From the NCBI GenBank assembly GCA_963826165.1, contig CAWGWC010000017.1, positions 372,001-436,000 on the forward strand: a DNA stretch of 64,000 nt. Reading direction: 5' to 3'. Position 1 is the first letter of the stretch, and each line of letters opens with the position of its first letter. The translations under genes and the position numbers were made by a program. Positions 8,627 to 17,005 of this stretch are shown one piece after another. The stretch is from JACVRW01 sp963826165 (GTDB lineage: Bacteria > Actinomycetota > Thermoleophilia > Solirubrobacterales > Thermoleophilaceae). The notes below the pieces were generated by a model. It searched no databases, had not been told where the DNA came from, and saw only the letters and a program-made list of their open reading frames with translations.

Positions 8627-9612
8627 GCGATATCGGCGACTATCGCGTGCGGCTTCGCGACGAGGCGGCGCCAGGTGACCCGGAGCACTCGTATGTTCGC
8701 CGCCACAAGCCTCGCGTCTCGGATCCGATCGCGCTCGAAGGCGTCGCGCCCGGAATGGAAGGCGAAGCCGTCCACCTCAACGACGAGGCCCTGTTCCGGC
8801 CAGAACATGTCCACCTCGCTCCCGAAGACGCGGACGTTGTGGTCTGGGACGGGCAATTCAGCGGCGCGAATCAAATCGAGCAGCCGCCGCTCCGCTTCCG
8901 AGCGGGTCAGCGCCGGTCCCTTCTCGAGCTCCAGCACGGCTCGGATGGCCGTGGCGCCCGGTCGGCCGCCCGCGAGCTCACGCTCCAGTTGCGTCCGAGT
9001 GACCAGGCGCCGCCTGAACGCATCGGCGATCGCGCGCTCCAGCTCGAGCGAGCTGGCTTCTGAAGCCATGTCTACGAGTGCTCGCGCAACCGATGTGACG
9101 GGCACACCGCGGCAGCGGGCGGCGTCCCCCACGCTCAAACGGCAGCGGTGAAGCCGGATTCCGGTGCGGCCCCTGCGGTCGGGCCCCGAGACGTGAACGT
9201 CGCCGTCCGGGCGCGTGCCTAGCGCCCACAGGTACGCCGCGGACGCGTGGCTCACCAGCGCTCGGGTGCCGCAGGCCAGCACCGCGGCCATCTCCCGATC
9301 GAAGTCCAGCGGAGCGGTGTGACCCACGCGGTACACCCCGCGGTGCACGCGATGCAGACCGCCCCGCTCCACGCGCCCTTGAATCGAGCCCGGTCCCATG
9401 CCGGTGGCGAGGGCCTGCGCCCGAGTGGCGTTGCCCCATTGGCGTTCAGCGAGACCGCCAAGCGCCCAGTCCTTGCGCAGCCCCGCCTTCAGAACCTCCC
9501 GAAGGGCTTCGTCAGTCCACAGATCGGGAGGTTTCTGCTCGCCGAGAGGCAGATGCTCCCGGTCTGCCGGACGGGAGGGAGGGGCGTGAGGTTCTGATCG
9601 AATGGCACGCAC
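8590..9612 (-). CDS. AbiEi-like / DUF559 nuclease-fold protein
   Basis: 340 residues. An N-terminal region with ERGGLHRVHRGVYRVGH resembles the winged-helix AbiEi antitoxin-type domain, followed by a linker region. The C-terminal third, starting about residue 235, has a DUF559/Vsr-like PD-(D/E)XK pattern: EVDMFWP, then VVEVDG, then FERDRIRDARL and IRVLRVTWR. Such proteins are abundant in actinobacteria and are usually annotated as type IV toxin-antitoxin AbiEi family. No nucleotidyltransferase toxin (AbiEii) is next to it, so a complete toxin-antitoxin pair is not supported. The 3' end overlaps the GFA gene convergently. Confidence 0.75.
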   Translation of the reverse strand: MRAIRSEPHAPPSRPADREHLPLGEQKPPDLWTDEALREVLKAGLRKDWALGGLAERQWGNATRAQALATGMGPGSIQGRVERGGLHRVHRGVYRVGHTAPLDFDREMAAVLACGTRALVSHASAAYLWALGTRPDGDVHVSGPDRRGRTGIRLHRCRLSVGDAARCRGVPVTSVARALVDMASEASSLELERAIADAFRRRLVTRTQLERELAGGRPGATAIRAVLELEKGPALTRSEAERRLLDLIRAAELPVPDHNVRVFGSEVDMFWPEQGLVVEVDGFAFHSGRDAFERDRIRDARLVAANIRVLRVTWRRLVAKPHAIVADIAQSLTGTSGSTS

Positions 9613-9650
9613 GCCCTGCTAAGCGGATGGGCTGCAGGAGTCACCCCCGG

Positions 9651-9656
9651 TAGCCT
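9651..9656 (+). promoter_or_regulatory. Putative -10 element, leaderless VOC gene
   Basis: TAGCCT lies exactly 7 nt before the ATG of the VOC gene, and no ribosome binding site separates them. This spacing would start transcription at or within a base or two of the start codon. The call rests on the recurrence of the same layout elsewhere in the window. Confidence 0.45.
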
Positions 9657-9663
9657 CGCCGCC

Positions 9664-10044
9664 ATGCCCAGCTACCTCCACACCTGCTACCGCATCGGCG
9701 ACATCGACCGCTCGGTCTCCTTCTACGAGAAGCTCGGCTTCGAGGAGGCCCGCCGGATGCCGATCGGCGACGAGGCCACCAACGTGTTCATGCGGCTGCC
9801 CGATGGGGATCCGGTGCTCGAGCTGACGTACAACCACGGGGTCGATTCCTACGATCTCGGCGACGGCTACAACCACATCGCTCTGGCGGTCGATGACCTC
9901 GACGGGACACTCGAGGCACTGGCCGCGGACGGCATCGAACCCGAGAAGCCGCCCTACCGCCCGGGCGGTCGGACCGAGGGCTCCTTCATCGCCTTCGTCA
10001 GGGATCCGGACGGCTATCGCGTGGAGCTCATAGGACCCTCGTAG
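9664..10044 (+). CDS. VOC-family metalloenzyme, glyoxalase I-like
   Basis: 126 residues covering one complete vicinal oxygen chelate module pair. The N-terminus LHTCYRIGDIDRSVSFYEKLGF and the end IAFVRDPDGYRVELIGPS match lactoylglutathione lyase-type glyoxalases; H6, the Glu of VLELTYN, the His of YNHIALAV and the Glu of YRVELI are the expected metal ligands. All four being present supports an active enzyme detoxifying methylglyoxal or a similar adduct; since actinobacteria usually lack glutathione, the cosubstrate may be another thiol. It is a single-gene unit just upstream of yceD. Confidence 0.8.
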   Translation: MPSYLHTCYRIGDIDRSVSFYEKLGFEEARRMPIGDEATNVFMRLPDGDPVLELTYNHGVDSYDLGDGYNHIALAVDDLDGTLEALAADGIEPEKPPYRPGGRTEGSFIAFVRDPDGYRVELIGPS

Positions 10045-10053
10045 ACCCGGCGC

Positions 10054-10059
10054 TAGGCT
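10054..10059 (+). promoter_or_regulatory. Putative -10 element, leaderless yceD
   Basis: TAGGCT is 7 nt before the ATG of yceD with no Shine-Dalgarno sequence between. It would let the yceD cluster be transcribed independently of the accessory genes upstream. Confidence 0.45.
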
Positions 10060-10066
10060 CGATCTC

Positions 10067-10582
10067 ATGGGCCAGCGCACTGACATCTTCGACATCGGCA
10101 AGCTCGGTCTCTCCTCCGGAGAGGGGAGGAAGCTCGAGCTCCTTGTGCCGGTCGACGCCTTCGACTTCGGCGGGCAGCGCTATGAGCTTCTCGGTGGAGA
10201 GGTCGACGCCATCCTGAACGTCGACCGGACCGTGTCCTCCGGGTACGCCCTGCGGCTGCGCTTCGAGGCTCAGCTCGAGGGTCCCTGCATGCGCTGTCTC
10301 GAGAAGGCCGACCAGCCGCTGGAGGTCGACGCCCGCGAGATCGACCAGCCGGGAGGAGGGATCGATCTGCGATCGCCCTATCTGGACGGGGGCGCGCTCG
10401 ACGTCGGCGCCTGGGCTCGGGATGCGTTGGCGCTCGGCCTGCCCACCCAGATCGTCTGCCGCGAGGACTGTCTCGGTCTGTGCCCGGTGTGCGGCGAGAA
10501 CCTCAACCGCGCCCCCGGCCACGCGCACGAGGCCGAGCCCGATCCGCGCTGGGCGGCGCTGCGTGAGCTGAAGCTCGACTGA
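10067..10582 (+). CDS. yceD: YceD family protein (DUF177)
   Basis: 171 residues. The middle has the DUF177 signature CMRCLEKA and the C-terminus a cysteine cluster, CREDCLGLCPVCGENLN, likely to bind zinc. YceD proteins are encoded almost everywhere directly upstream of rpmF and are linked to 23S rRNA accumulation and large-subunit biogenesis; here too rpmF follows after 43 nt. The start ATG is 7 nt after a TAGGCT hexamer, so translation may be leaderless. Confidence 0.9.
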   Translation: MGQRTDIFDIGKLGLSSGEGRKLELLVPVDAFDFGGQRYELLGGEVDAILNVDRTVSSGYALRLRFEAQLEGPCMRCLEKADQPLEVDAREIDQPGGGIDLRSPYLDGGALDVGAWARDALALGLPTQIVCREDCLGLCPVCGENLNRAPGHAHEAEPDPRWAALRELKLD

Positions 10583-10607
10583 TGGCCTGAGGGCAGCTCG
10601 CACCGGC

Positions 10608-10613
10608 TACACT
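10608..10613 (+). promoter_or_regulatory. Putative -10 element for rpmF
   Basis: TACACT, 12 nt before the rpmF ATG, lies inside a small inverted repeat (GCACC and GGTGC at its flanks). No ribosome binding site follows, so a leaderless or very short leader transcript is likely. Confidence 0.4.
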
Positions 10614-10625
10614 GGTGCGCTGCCC

Positions 10626-10823
10626 ATGGCCGTTCCCAAGCAGAGACAGTCTCATTCGCGGACCCACAAGCGTCGCTCCCAGCACAAGGTCGAAGCGCCC
10701 GGTCTGCGCTTCTGTCCGCGCTGTCACGCGCCGCGCCGTCCGCACCGGGTCTGCCCCAACTGCGGCACCTACGCCGGTCGGGAGGTCGTGGTGACCCAGC
10801 AGGACGCCTCAGACGACGAATAG
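10626..10823 (+). CDS. rpmF: 50S ribosomal protein bL32
   Basis: 65 residues starting MAVPKQRQSHSRTHKRRS, the typical bL32 N-terminus. Two CxxC pairs (CPRCHAP and CPNCG) show it is the zinc-binding C+ form, which in organisms with a paralogue is the zinc-replete version. The stop TAG shares one base with the GTG start of plsX (TAGTG), a translational coupling seen in the classical yceD-rpmF-plsX arrangement. Confidence 0.97.
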   Translation: MAVPKQRQSHSRTHKRRSQHKVEAPGLRFCPRCHAPRRPHRVCPNCGTYAGREVVVTQQDASDDE

Positions 10824-11818
10824 TGATCGCGGTCGACGCGAACGGCGCCGACCAGGGGCCGGCCGCCGTCGCGGAGGGGGTCGCGCGTTCGGGACTGCCG
10901 GTGCTTCTGTTCGGCCCGGAGGCTCAGATCCGCGATGCCGCGGGGCCGCTGGCCGAGGTCGTCGACACGCCGGAGACGATCAAGGCCGGCGACGAAGCCG
11001 TGAGCGCGGTACGAGCCAAGCGCGACGCCTCGATCGTCCAGGCCGCCCGTGCCGTGGGCGACGGACGGGCCGACGCGCTCGTCTCCGCCGGGTCCACCGG
11101 ACCGACGCTCGCGGCCGCCACCCTCTCGATCAAGCGGTTGCGCGGAGTGTTTCGCCCGGCGCTGGCGGTGCTGCTGCCCGTGCCCGGCGGACCGGTGCTG
11201 CTGCTCGACGCCGGCGCGAGCGTGGAGGTGCGGCCCGAGCATCTCGTCCAGTTCGCCTACCTCGGAGCGGGGTTCATGGAGGCCGTGGTGGGCGTGCGCC
11301 GGCCTACGGTCGGCCTTCTGTCGGTGGGAGAGGAGTCGGGCAAGGGCACCCCGGACGTGCTCGCCGCCCACGAGCGCCTCGCCGAGGGCACCCTGAACTT
11401 CGTGGGCAACCTCGAGGGCTTCGACCTTCCCCGCGCGAGCGTGGACGTGATGGTGGCCGACGGCTTCACCGGCAACGTGGCGCTCAAGGTGCTGGAGGGC
11501 ACGGTCAGCTCGTTCACCGCCGCCATTCGTAGGCGGATCCAGTCCGGCCCGGTGTCGAGCGCCGGCGGGCTGCTGATTCGCGGCAAGCTGCGTGGCCTGC
11601 GCGACGACCTCGATCCCGAGCAGGTGGGTGGCGCGATCCTCCTCGGCCTGCGCCGCCCCGTGGTGGTGGCTCACGGGAGCTTCGGCCCGACCGGTATCGA
11701 GCACGCGGTCAAGCTCGCGCGCCGCGCGGCCGACGAGGACATGGTCGGTCGCACCAGCTCGGCGCTGGAGGCCGCGGGGGTCTTGCGGTCCGCGCCCGCT
11801 GGTAGCTTCGCCGACTGA
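10823..11818 (+). CDS. plsX: Phosphate acyltransferase PlsX
   Basis: 331 residues from GTG 10823. Converts acyl-ACP and phosphate to acyl phosphate, the first step of the PlsX/PlsY route to phosphatidic acid. Recognised by MIAVDANGAD at the start, SAGSTGPTLAA, the DAGAS-type loop, and VADGFTGNVALK. Length is at the usual 320-345. The start overlaps the rpmF stop by one base and its own TGA overlaps the ATG of acpP (TGATG), placing acyl phosphate synthesis and its carrier on one message. Confidence 0.95.
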   Translation: MIAVDANGADQGPAAVAEGVARSGLPVLLFGPEAQIRDAAGPLAEVVDTPETIKAGDEAVSAVRAKRDASIVQAARAVGDGRADALVSAGSTGPTLAAATLSIKRLRGVFRPALAVLLPVPGGPVLLLDAGASVEVRPEHLVQFAYLGAGFMEAVVGVRRPTVGLLSVGEESGKGTPDVLAAHERLAEGTLNFVGNLEGFDLPRASVDVMVADGFTGNVALKVLEGTVSSFTAAIRRRIQSGPVSSAGGLLIRGKLRGLRDDLDPEQVGGAILLGLRRPVVVAHGSFGPTGIEHAVKLARRAADEDMVGRTSSALEAAGVLRSAPAGSFAD

Positions 11819-12072
11819 TGACCCGAGAGGAGGTCCTCGCACGCATTCGTGAGCACCTGGCCACCGAGCTGGAGGTCGATCCCGGGCGCATCGGGGAAAC
11901 CACGCGCTTCCGCGAGGACCTGGAGGCGGACTCGCTCGACCTGGTGGAGCTGGTGGTCGAGCTGGAGGACAGCTACGGGGTGCGGATTCCCGACGAGGAG
12001 GCGGCGAAGATCGTCACCGTCGGCCAGGCCGCCGACTTCGTAGCCGCCCATGCCGCCGAGCTCGAGTCCTGA
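11818..12072 (+). CDS. acpP: Acyl carrier protein
   Basis: 84 residues, acidic, with the phosphopantetheine attachment motif ADSLDLVEL at Ser39 and the helix III region IPDEEAAKIVTVGQA. It carries growing acyl chains for type II fatty-acid synthesis and would feed PlsX encoded just upstream. The coding sequence runs 23 nt into the rnc gene. Confidence 0.95.
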   Translation: MTREEVLARIREHLATELEVDPGRIGETTRFREDLEADSLDLVELVVELEDSYGVRIPDEEAAKIVTVGQAADFVAAHAAELES

Positions 12073-12742
12073 ATCCCTTGCCGAGCTGCTGTCAGACCTG
12101 CCGGAGGACCTTCGGCGGCAGGCCTTCACCCACGCCTCCTGGGTCGAGCACCGCGCGGAGGCCTACGAGCGGCTCGCCTTCCTCGGTGACGTGGTGCTGA
12201 GCCTGGCCGTCTCGACCCATCTGTATCCACGCTTCGAGCGCTACGGCGCCGGCCGCCTGACCAAGGTGCGCGCCCAGGCGGTGTCCGGGCGCTCGTGTGC
12301 CCGGGTGGCCGTCGGGCTCGGGGTGCCCGAGGCGCTGGCCAGCGAGGCGCCGCAGGGCACCACCGGTCGCAGCGCCGAGATGCTGATGGACTCCGAGCGG
12401 GTGCTGGCCTCGGTGTGCGAGGCGATCATCGGCGCCGCCTATCTCGCCTTCGGGCTCGAGCGCACCGCTCCGGCGGTGGTGGCCTCGTTCGCGGGGGAGA
12501 TCGACCAGGCGCTCGAGCACCCGGTGGACTACAAGTCGGTGCTGCAGGAACGTCTGGCGCGCCGCGCGGCCCTCGTGAGCTACCGCACGGTGTCCGAGGC
12601 GGGTCCTGCTCACGACCGTTCCTTCGTCTCCGTGGCCGAGGTGGAAGGGGAGGAGCTCGGCCGCGGGGAGGGAAAGACCAAGAAGGGCGCCGAGCAGGAA
12701 GCGGCCCTACAGGCATTGGACGCCCTGGACGAGGCTCTCTAG
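12050..12742 (+). CDS. rnc: Ribonuclease III (active site altered)
   Basis: 230 residues. RNase III domain about 10-150 and double-stranded RNA-binding domain about 158-228 (KSVLQERLARR, GKTKKGAEQEAA). The role is cutting double-stranded RNA, including rRNA precursors. Signature helix reads ERLAFLGDVVL where the family has ERLEFLGDAVL, so the Glu equal to E. coli E41 is Ala; the second site reads LASVCEAIIGA where E. coli has LADTVEALIGG, so the D114 equivalent is Ser while E117 is kept. Two of the four conserved acidic metal-site residues are thus missing. The start ATG overlaps acpP by 23 nt. Activity may be weak or need a different metal arrangement. Confidence 0.9.
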   Translation: MPPSSSPESLAELLSDLPEDLRRQAFTHASWVEHRAEAYERLAFLGDVVLSLAVSTHLYPRFERYGAGRLTKVRAQAVSGRSCARVAVGLGVPEALASEAPQGTTGRSAEMLMDSERVLASVCEAIIGAAYLAFGLERTAPAVVASFAGEIDQALEHPVDYKSVLQERLARRAALVSYRTVSEAGPAHDRSFVSVAEVEGEELGRGEGKTKKGAEQEAALQALDALDEAL

Positions 12743-12744
12743 CC

Positions 12745-15700
12745 ATGCACCTGCGATCCATCTCCATGAAGGGCTTCAAGTCCTTCCCCCAGCGGACGAA
12801 GCTCGAGTTCGGAACGGGAGTGTCGGTGGTCGTCGGCCCGAACGGATCGGGCAAGTCGAACATCACCGACGCCGTGCTGTGGGCGCTCGGCGAGCAGTCG
12901 CCGCTGGCGGTGCGCGGCCAGGTGATGAAGGACGTGATCTTCGCCGGGGCCCAGGGAGTGGGCGGCTCGAGCGCCGCGGAGGTCGAGGTGGTGATCGACA
13001 ACTCCGACGGGCGGCTCGACAGCGGCTTCTCCGAGATCTCGATCGTCCGCCGTCTCGATCGCGACGGCGAGGGCGAGTATCGCCTCAACGGCGCACGCTG
13101 CCGGCTGGTCGACGTGATCGAGGTGCTGTCCGACTCGGGGCTCGGCAAGGAGATGCACTCAGTGGTCTCCCAGGGCAAGGTCGAGCAGATCGTGATGTCC
13201 CGGCCCCGCGAGCGGCGCCTGCTGATCGAGGAGGCCGCCGGACTGGGCAAGCATCGCAAGCGCCGCCGCCGCGCGCAGCTCAAGCTCGAGCGCACCGAGG
13301 AGAACCTCTCCCGCGCGCTTGACGTCGAGCGCGAAGCGCGTTCGCGGCTGCGCCCGCTCAAGCGCCAGGCCGAGGCCGCCGAGCTGCACGAGCGGCTCGA
13401 GCGCCAGACGCTGGAGGCGCTCTACGCGCTGTCGCGGGACGCCGTACGGGCCGCCCGTGGCGCGCTGGCCGACGCCGAGGGCAGAGCGCAGGCCGCCGGC
13501 ACGGAGCGCGACGAGGCCGAGCGCCTGCTGGCCGGCGTGGCTCGGCGCCGCGAGCAGGCCGAGGAGGCGTTCGCGGCTCAGACCAGGGACCGCGAGCAGC
13601 TCCAGGGCCGCGTGTTCGCGGCGCGCGCGGCCGCCGACCGGGTCGCCATGCGCGGGGAACGCGTACGCGAGCAGGCCGTGGCGGCCGAGGAGCGCCGCGA
13701 GCGCCGGCTGCATCAGCTCGAGCTGCTCGAGCAGCAGGCCGCCGTGGACCGCGAGCAGAGCGCCGAGCAGGAGGGTCCGGAGCAGCGCATCGCCGGCCTG
13801 GAGGCCGAGCTGGCAGCACTCGACGCGGACCGCGAGGCCCGCCTGACCCGCGAGCTGGCCGGCCTGGAGACCGAGCTGGCCGAGGCGCGCGAGCTGTCCG
13901 GGAGCCGCGCAGCGGTCACGGCGAAGCGCCGCGAGGAACTGGCCGAGGCCGAGCTCAGTGCCGCCACCGCGCGAAGCGCCTGGCACGCGGCGGAGCGGAC
14001 CGCTGAGTCAGCGCGGGCCCGCGCCGCCCGGGTGGGGTCGGAGCTCGCCGCGGTCAGCCAGTTCCTGCGGGGGGCCTCGACGCTGCCCGGTGATGCCCGT
14101 CCGCTGGCCGAGAGCCTGCACGTGTCGCCGGGCTACGAGGCGGCGCTGGCGGCCGCCCTCGGGTCGCGCCTGACCGCCGGGGTCGTCGCCGATCTCGCTG
14201 CGGGCGAGCAGCTGCTCGAGGCCGCGGGCCGCAACGGCGCCAGCGCGCTCGTCCAGAGCGCGATGGGCGCGGACGCCGCGTCCGGCGCCGAACGACCGTC
14301 CGGTGCCCCGCCGGGAGCCGAGCCGCTGCTCGGCCACGTGCGACCCGATCCGGCCGTCAAGGGCCTGGCGGAGCGCCTGCTCGCCGGAGTCGTGGTGGTG
14401 GACACACTCGACACGCTCGGCCCCGAGTTCCAACTGGTGGCGGTCACACGCTCGGGCCGGCTGTTCGACGGGGGCACGGGAGAGCTGTCGCAGGCCCCCG
14501 CCGGCGGAAGCGAGCGTCTGCTCGAGGAGCTGGCCCGCCGCGACGACCTCGTCCGCGAGTCGGAGGCCGCCGCCGCTGAGGAGGTCGACGCGCAGCGCGC
14601 TGTGGAGGCCGGCGCCGTGGCCGTGAGCGAGGCCGACGCCGCTCGCGAGCGGGCCGAGGAGACGGCGCGGCTGGCGGCGCGCGAGACGAGCGAGGCCGAC
14701 GAGGCGGCCCGGCGCGCCGAGTGGTTGATCGCCCGCAGGCGCGAGGCGCCCGACGACGGCCCCGAGGCGGTGCGGCGCGCCGAGCTCACGGGTGACCTCC
14801 GGGCCGAGCGGCGCATGGCTGAGCGAATCGAACGTGAACGCGAAGACCGCGCCCGAGCGCTCGCCGCCGTGCGCGACGCGGCCGAGCGCGACCTGGCCCT
14901 GCTTGGCGACGCGCGGCTGGCCACGCAGGCACTCGACTCCGCAGGCGATGCCGTGTCGGGCCGGCGGGATGCGCTCCAGGCGCTGCTGGACCAAGGAGCC
15001 GCCGCCGGCGAGGAGACCGCCGCGGCGCTCAAGGCGTGCGCCCAGGAGGAGGCCGAGCTGCAGGGCCGGCTCAAGCGGGCGAGCGACGCGGTCACCGCTG
15101 CCGAGGTGGCCGCCCAGCAGGTACGCGACGCCGCCGCCGACGCCGAACGCGAGCTCGGCGGCCACGCGGACCGTCTCGGACTGCCGGCCGAGCCCGCCGG
15201 CGAGCCTCTGCCGGACGAGGAACGCGAGGCGCTGGCCTCACGGGTGGAGCGACTGGGCCGGCGGCGCGAGCAGCTGGGCCCGGTCAACCCGCTCGCCAAG
15301 CAGGAGTACGAAGAAGCCGTGGCCCACGTGGAGGAGCTCGAGGCTCAGCGTGAGGACATGGAGAACGCCATGGCCGAGCTCGAGAGCCTGATAAAGGAGA
15401 CCGACCGTCGCATCCGAGAGGCGTTCGAAGAGACCTTCGCGGCAGCGGAGCGCAACTTCAGGGAGGTCGTGGAGCACCTCTTCCCGGGTGGCCGGGGCCG
15501 GCTGCGGCTGGTGCAGGCCGAGCAGACGCTGCGCCCGGTCGTGGGCGGGGAGAGCGTGCCGGAGGCGCCGGGCGACGAGGCCGCCCCCGACGAGGACGAG
15601 CAACCCGAGGCGGGGGTGGAGATCGAGGTCACGCCCCCCGGCAAGTCGACCAAGCGCCTGTCGCTGCTGTCCGGCGGCGAGAAGTCGCTGGTGGCGCTGG

Positions 15701-15990
15701 CCTTCATGTTCGCGGTCTTCCTCGCGCGGCCGTGCCCGTTCTACATCCTCGACGAGGTGGAGGCGGCACTCGACGACATCAACATCGACCGCTTCCTGCA
15801 GCTCGTCAAGGGCTACTCGGACCGGGCCCAGTTCATCGTCGTCACCCACCAGAAGCGCACCATGGACGCCGCCGACACGCTGTACGGCGTGAGCATGGGC
15901 GGCGACGGCATCTCCCGCGTGGTCTCCCGCAGGCTGGCCGGCCGCCCGGCCCCCGAGGACTCACTCTCGGCGGCCGACGAGGCCGCGTAG
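12745..15990 (+). CDS. smc: Chromosome segregation SMC protein
   Basis: 1081 residues from ATG 12745, two bases after the rnc stop; the frame is open further upstream but only antisense-like sequence lies there. ABC head: P-loop GPNGSGKS (31-38), signature LSGGE (975-979) and Walker B ILDE (1001-1004). Two long Arg/Glu/Ala-rich coiled coils flank a hinge at about 435-595. It loads with ScpA/ScpB (not in the window) to organise and segregate the chromosome. At 1081 residues it is about 100 shorter than most bacterial SMCs, which implies a shorter coil. The rnc-smc-ftsY order is widely conserved. Confidence 0.95.
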   Translation: MHLRSISMKGFKSFPQRTKLEFGTGVSVVVGPNGSGKSNITDAVLWALGEQSPLAVRGQVMKDVIFAGAQGVGGSSAAEVEVVIDNSDGRLDSGFSEISIVRRLDRDGEGEYRLNGARCRLVDVIEVLSDSGLGKEMHSVVSQGKVEQIVMSRPRERRLLIEEAAGLGKHRKRRRRAQLKLERTEENLSRALDVEREARSRLRPLKRQAEAAELHERLERQTLEALYALSRDAVRAARGALADAEGRAQAAGTERDEAERLLAGVARRREQAEEAFAAQTRDREQLQGRVFAARAAADRVAMRGERVREQAVAAEERRERRLHQLELLEQQAAVDREQSAEQEGPEQRIAGLEAELAALDADREARLTRELAGLETELAEARELSGSRAAVTAKRREELAEAELSAATARSAWHAAERTAESARARAARVGSELAAVSQFLRGASTLPGDARPLAESLHVSPGYEAALAAALGSRLTAGVVADLAAGEQLLEAAGRNGASALVQSAMGADAASGAERPSGAPPGAEPLLGHVRPDPAVKGLAERLLAGVVVVDTLDTLGPEFQLVAVTRSGRLFDGGTGELSQAPAGGSERLLEELARRDDLVRESEAAAAEEVDAQRAVEAGAVAVSEADAARERAEETARLAARETSEADEAARRAEWLIARRREAPDDGPEAVRRAELTGDLRAERRMAERIEREREDRARALAAVRDAAERDLALLGDARLATQALDSAGDAVSGRRDALQALLDQGAAAGEETAAALKACAQEEAELQGRLKRASDAVTAAEVAAQQVRDAAADAERELGGHADRLGLPAEPAGEPLPDEEREALASRVERLGRRREQLGPVNPLAKQEYEEAVAHVEELEAQREDMENAMAELESLIKETDRRIREAFEETFAAAERNFREVVEHLFPGGRGRLRLVQAEQTLRPVVGGESVPEAPGDEAAPDEDEQPEAGVEIEVTPPGKSTKRLSLLSGGEKSLVALAFMFAVFLARPCPFYILDEVEAALDDINIDRFLQLVKGYSDRAQFIVVTHQKRTMDAADTLYGVSMGGDGISRVVSRRLAGRPAPEDSLSAADEAA

Positions 15991-15996
15991 CGGGAC

Positions 15997-16002
15997 TATC
16001 CT
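15997..16002 (+). promoter_or_regulatory. Putative -10 element for ftsY
   Basis: TATCCT is 10 nt before the ATG of ftsY, in the 22-nt gap after smc, with no ribosome binding site, consistent with a leaderless internal promoter. Confidence 0.4.
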
Positions 16003-16012
16003 CCGCGGGCTC

Positions 16013-17005
16013 ATGGCTCGCACCTGGCACGACCTGTTCGTCACCGGCGAGGACCCGCCACCCGGGTCGGACGGGGACGAGGAGCCCGAGCGGCGCGGCG
16101 GCTTCTTCCGGCGGCTGCGCGACAACATGTCGAAGACCCGTCAGGCGCTCGGCGCGGAGCTCCAGGCCACCGTCTTCCAGTCGCTCGACGACGAGGCCTT
16201 CGAGCACCTCGAGGAGACGCTGATCTACGCCGACGTAGGAGCCTCCACCACGGCGGCGATCGTGGAACGGCTGGAGCACGAAGCCGAGACGGGCGAGCTG
16301 CAGGGCGGGGAGGATCTGTCGCGGCGGCTCCAGGAGCTGCTGGCCGAGACGGCCCGGCTCGACGGCGACACCATCCCCCTCACCGAGCATCCGGCGGTGA
16401 TCCTCATGGTGGGGGTCAACGGCAGCGGCAAGACCACCACCATCGGGAAGATGGCCTGGCACCTCCAGCGCGAGCTGGGTCGCTCGGTGCTGCTCGCGGC
16501 AGGGGACACCTTCCGGGCGGCGGCCGCGGAGCAGCTCGAGCAGTGGGCGGAGCGCGCCGGCTGCGAGATCGTGCGCGGGGAGGCCGGCTCCGACCCCGGC
16601 GCCGTGATGTACGACGCGATCGCCGCCGCGAAGGCGCGGGGACACGACGTGGTGATCTGCGACACGGCCGGGCGGCTGCACACCCAGCAGCACCTGATGG
16701 ACGAGCTGCGCAAGGTGCGCAAGGTGATCGACGCCCAGGCGCCGGGCGCCCCCCACGAGACGCTCCTGACCATCGACGCCACCACCGGCCAGAACGGGCT
16801 GCGCCAGGCGCTGCTGTTCCGTGACGCCGTCGACGTCACCGGAATCGTGCTGACCAAGCTCGACGGCACCGCCAAGGGCGGGATCGCGCTCGCCATCGCG
16901 CAGGAGCTCGGGGTGCCGGTCAAGCTGATCGGGATCGGGGAGGGGCTCGAGGACCTGCGGCCCTTCGACGCCGACGACTTCGCGCGGGCGATCCTCGAGC
17001 CGTGA
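16013..17005 (+). CDS. ftsY: Signal recognition particle receptor FtsY
   Basis: 330 residues: short acidic N-terminus (1-30), N domain helices (about 35-115) and the G domain with P-loop GVNGSGKTT (134-142), DTFRAAAAEQL, DTAGRLHT and TKLDGTAKGG. The C-terminal GVGE-type motif appears as IGIGEGLEDLRPFD. It receives SRP-ribosome complexes at the membrane and pairs with Ffh encoded at 20417. The acidic A region is very short, as in many actinobacteria. Its TGA overlaps the GTG of the next gene (GTGA). Confidence 0.96.
   Translation: MARTWHDLFVTGEDPPPGSDGDEEPERRGGFFRRLRDNMSKTRQALGAELQATVFQSLDDEAFEHLEETLIYADVGASTTAAIVERLEHEAETGELQGGEDLSRRLQELLAETARLDGDTIPLTEHPAVILMVGVNGSGKTTTIGKMAWHLQRELGRSVLLAAGDTFRAAAAEQLEQWAERAGCEIVRGEAGSDPGAVMYDAIAAAKARGHDVVICDTAGRLHTQQHLMDELRKVRKVIDAQAPGAPHETLLTIDATTGQNGLRQALLFRDAVDVTGIVLTKLDGTAKGGIALAIAQELGVPVKLIGIGEGLEDLRPFDADDFARAILEP

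Noticed and set aside
683..9612. Accessory block as a defence island
   Set aside because: The STAND/WD40 protein carries an AfsR-like DNA-binding region rather than an effector domain, and the AbiEi-like gene has no toxin. Nothing else in the block belongs to a known defence system.
14008..15299. Long minus-strand open frames within smc
   Set aside because: They mirror the coiled-coil codons of smc, giving low-complexity Ala/Ser/Arg proteins with no domain. smc motifs are intact on the plus strand.
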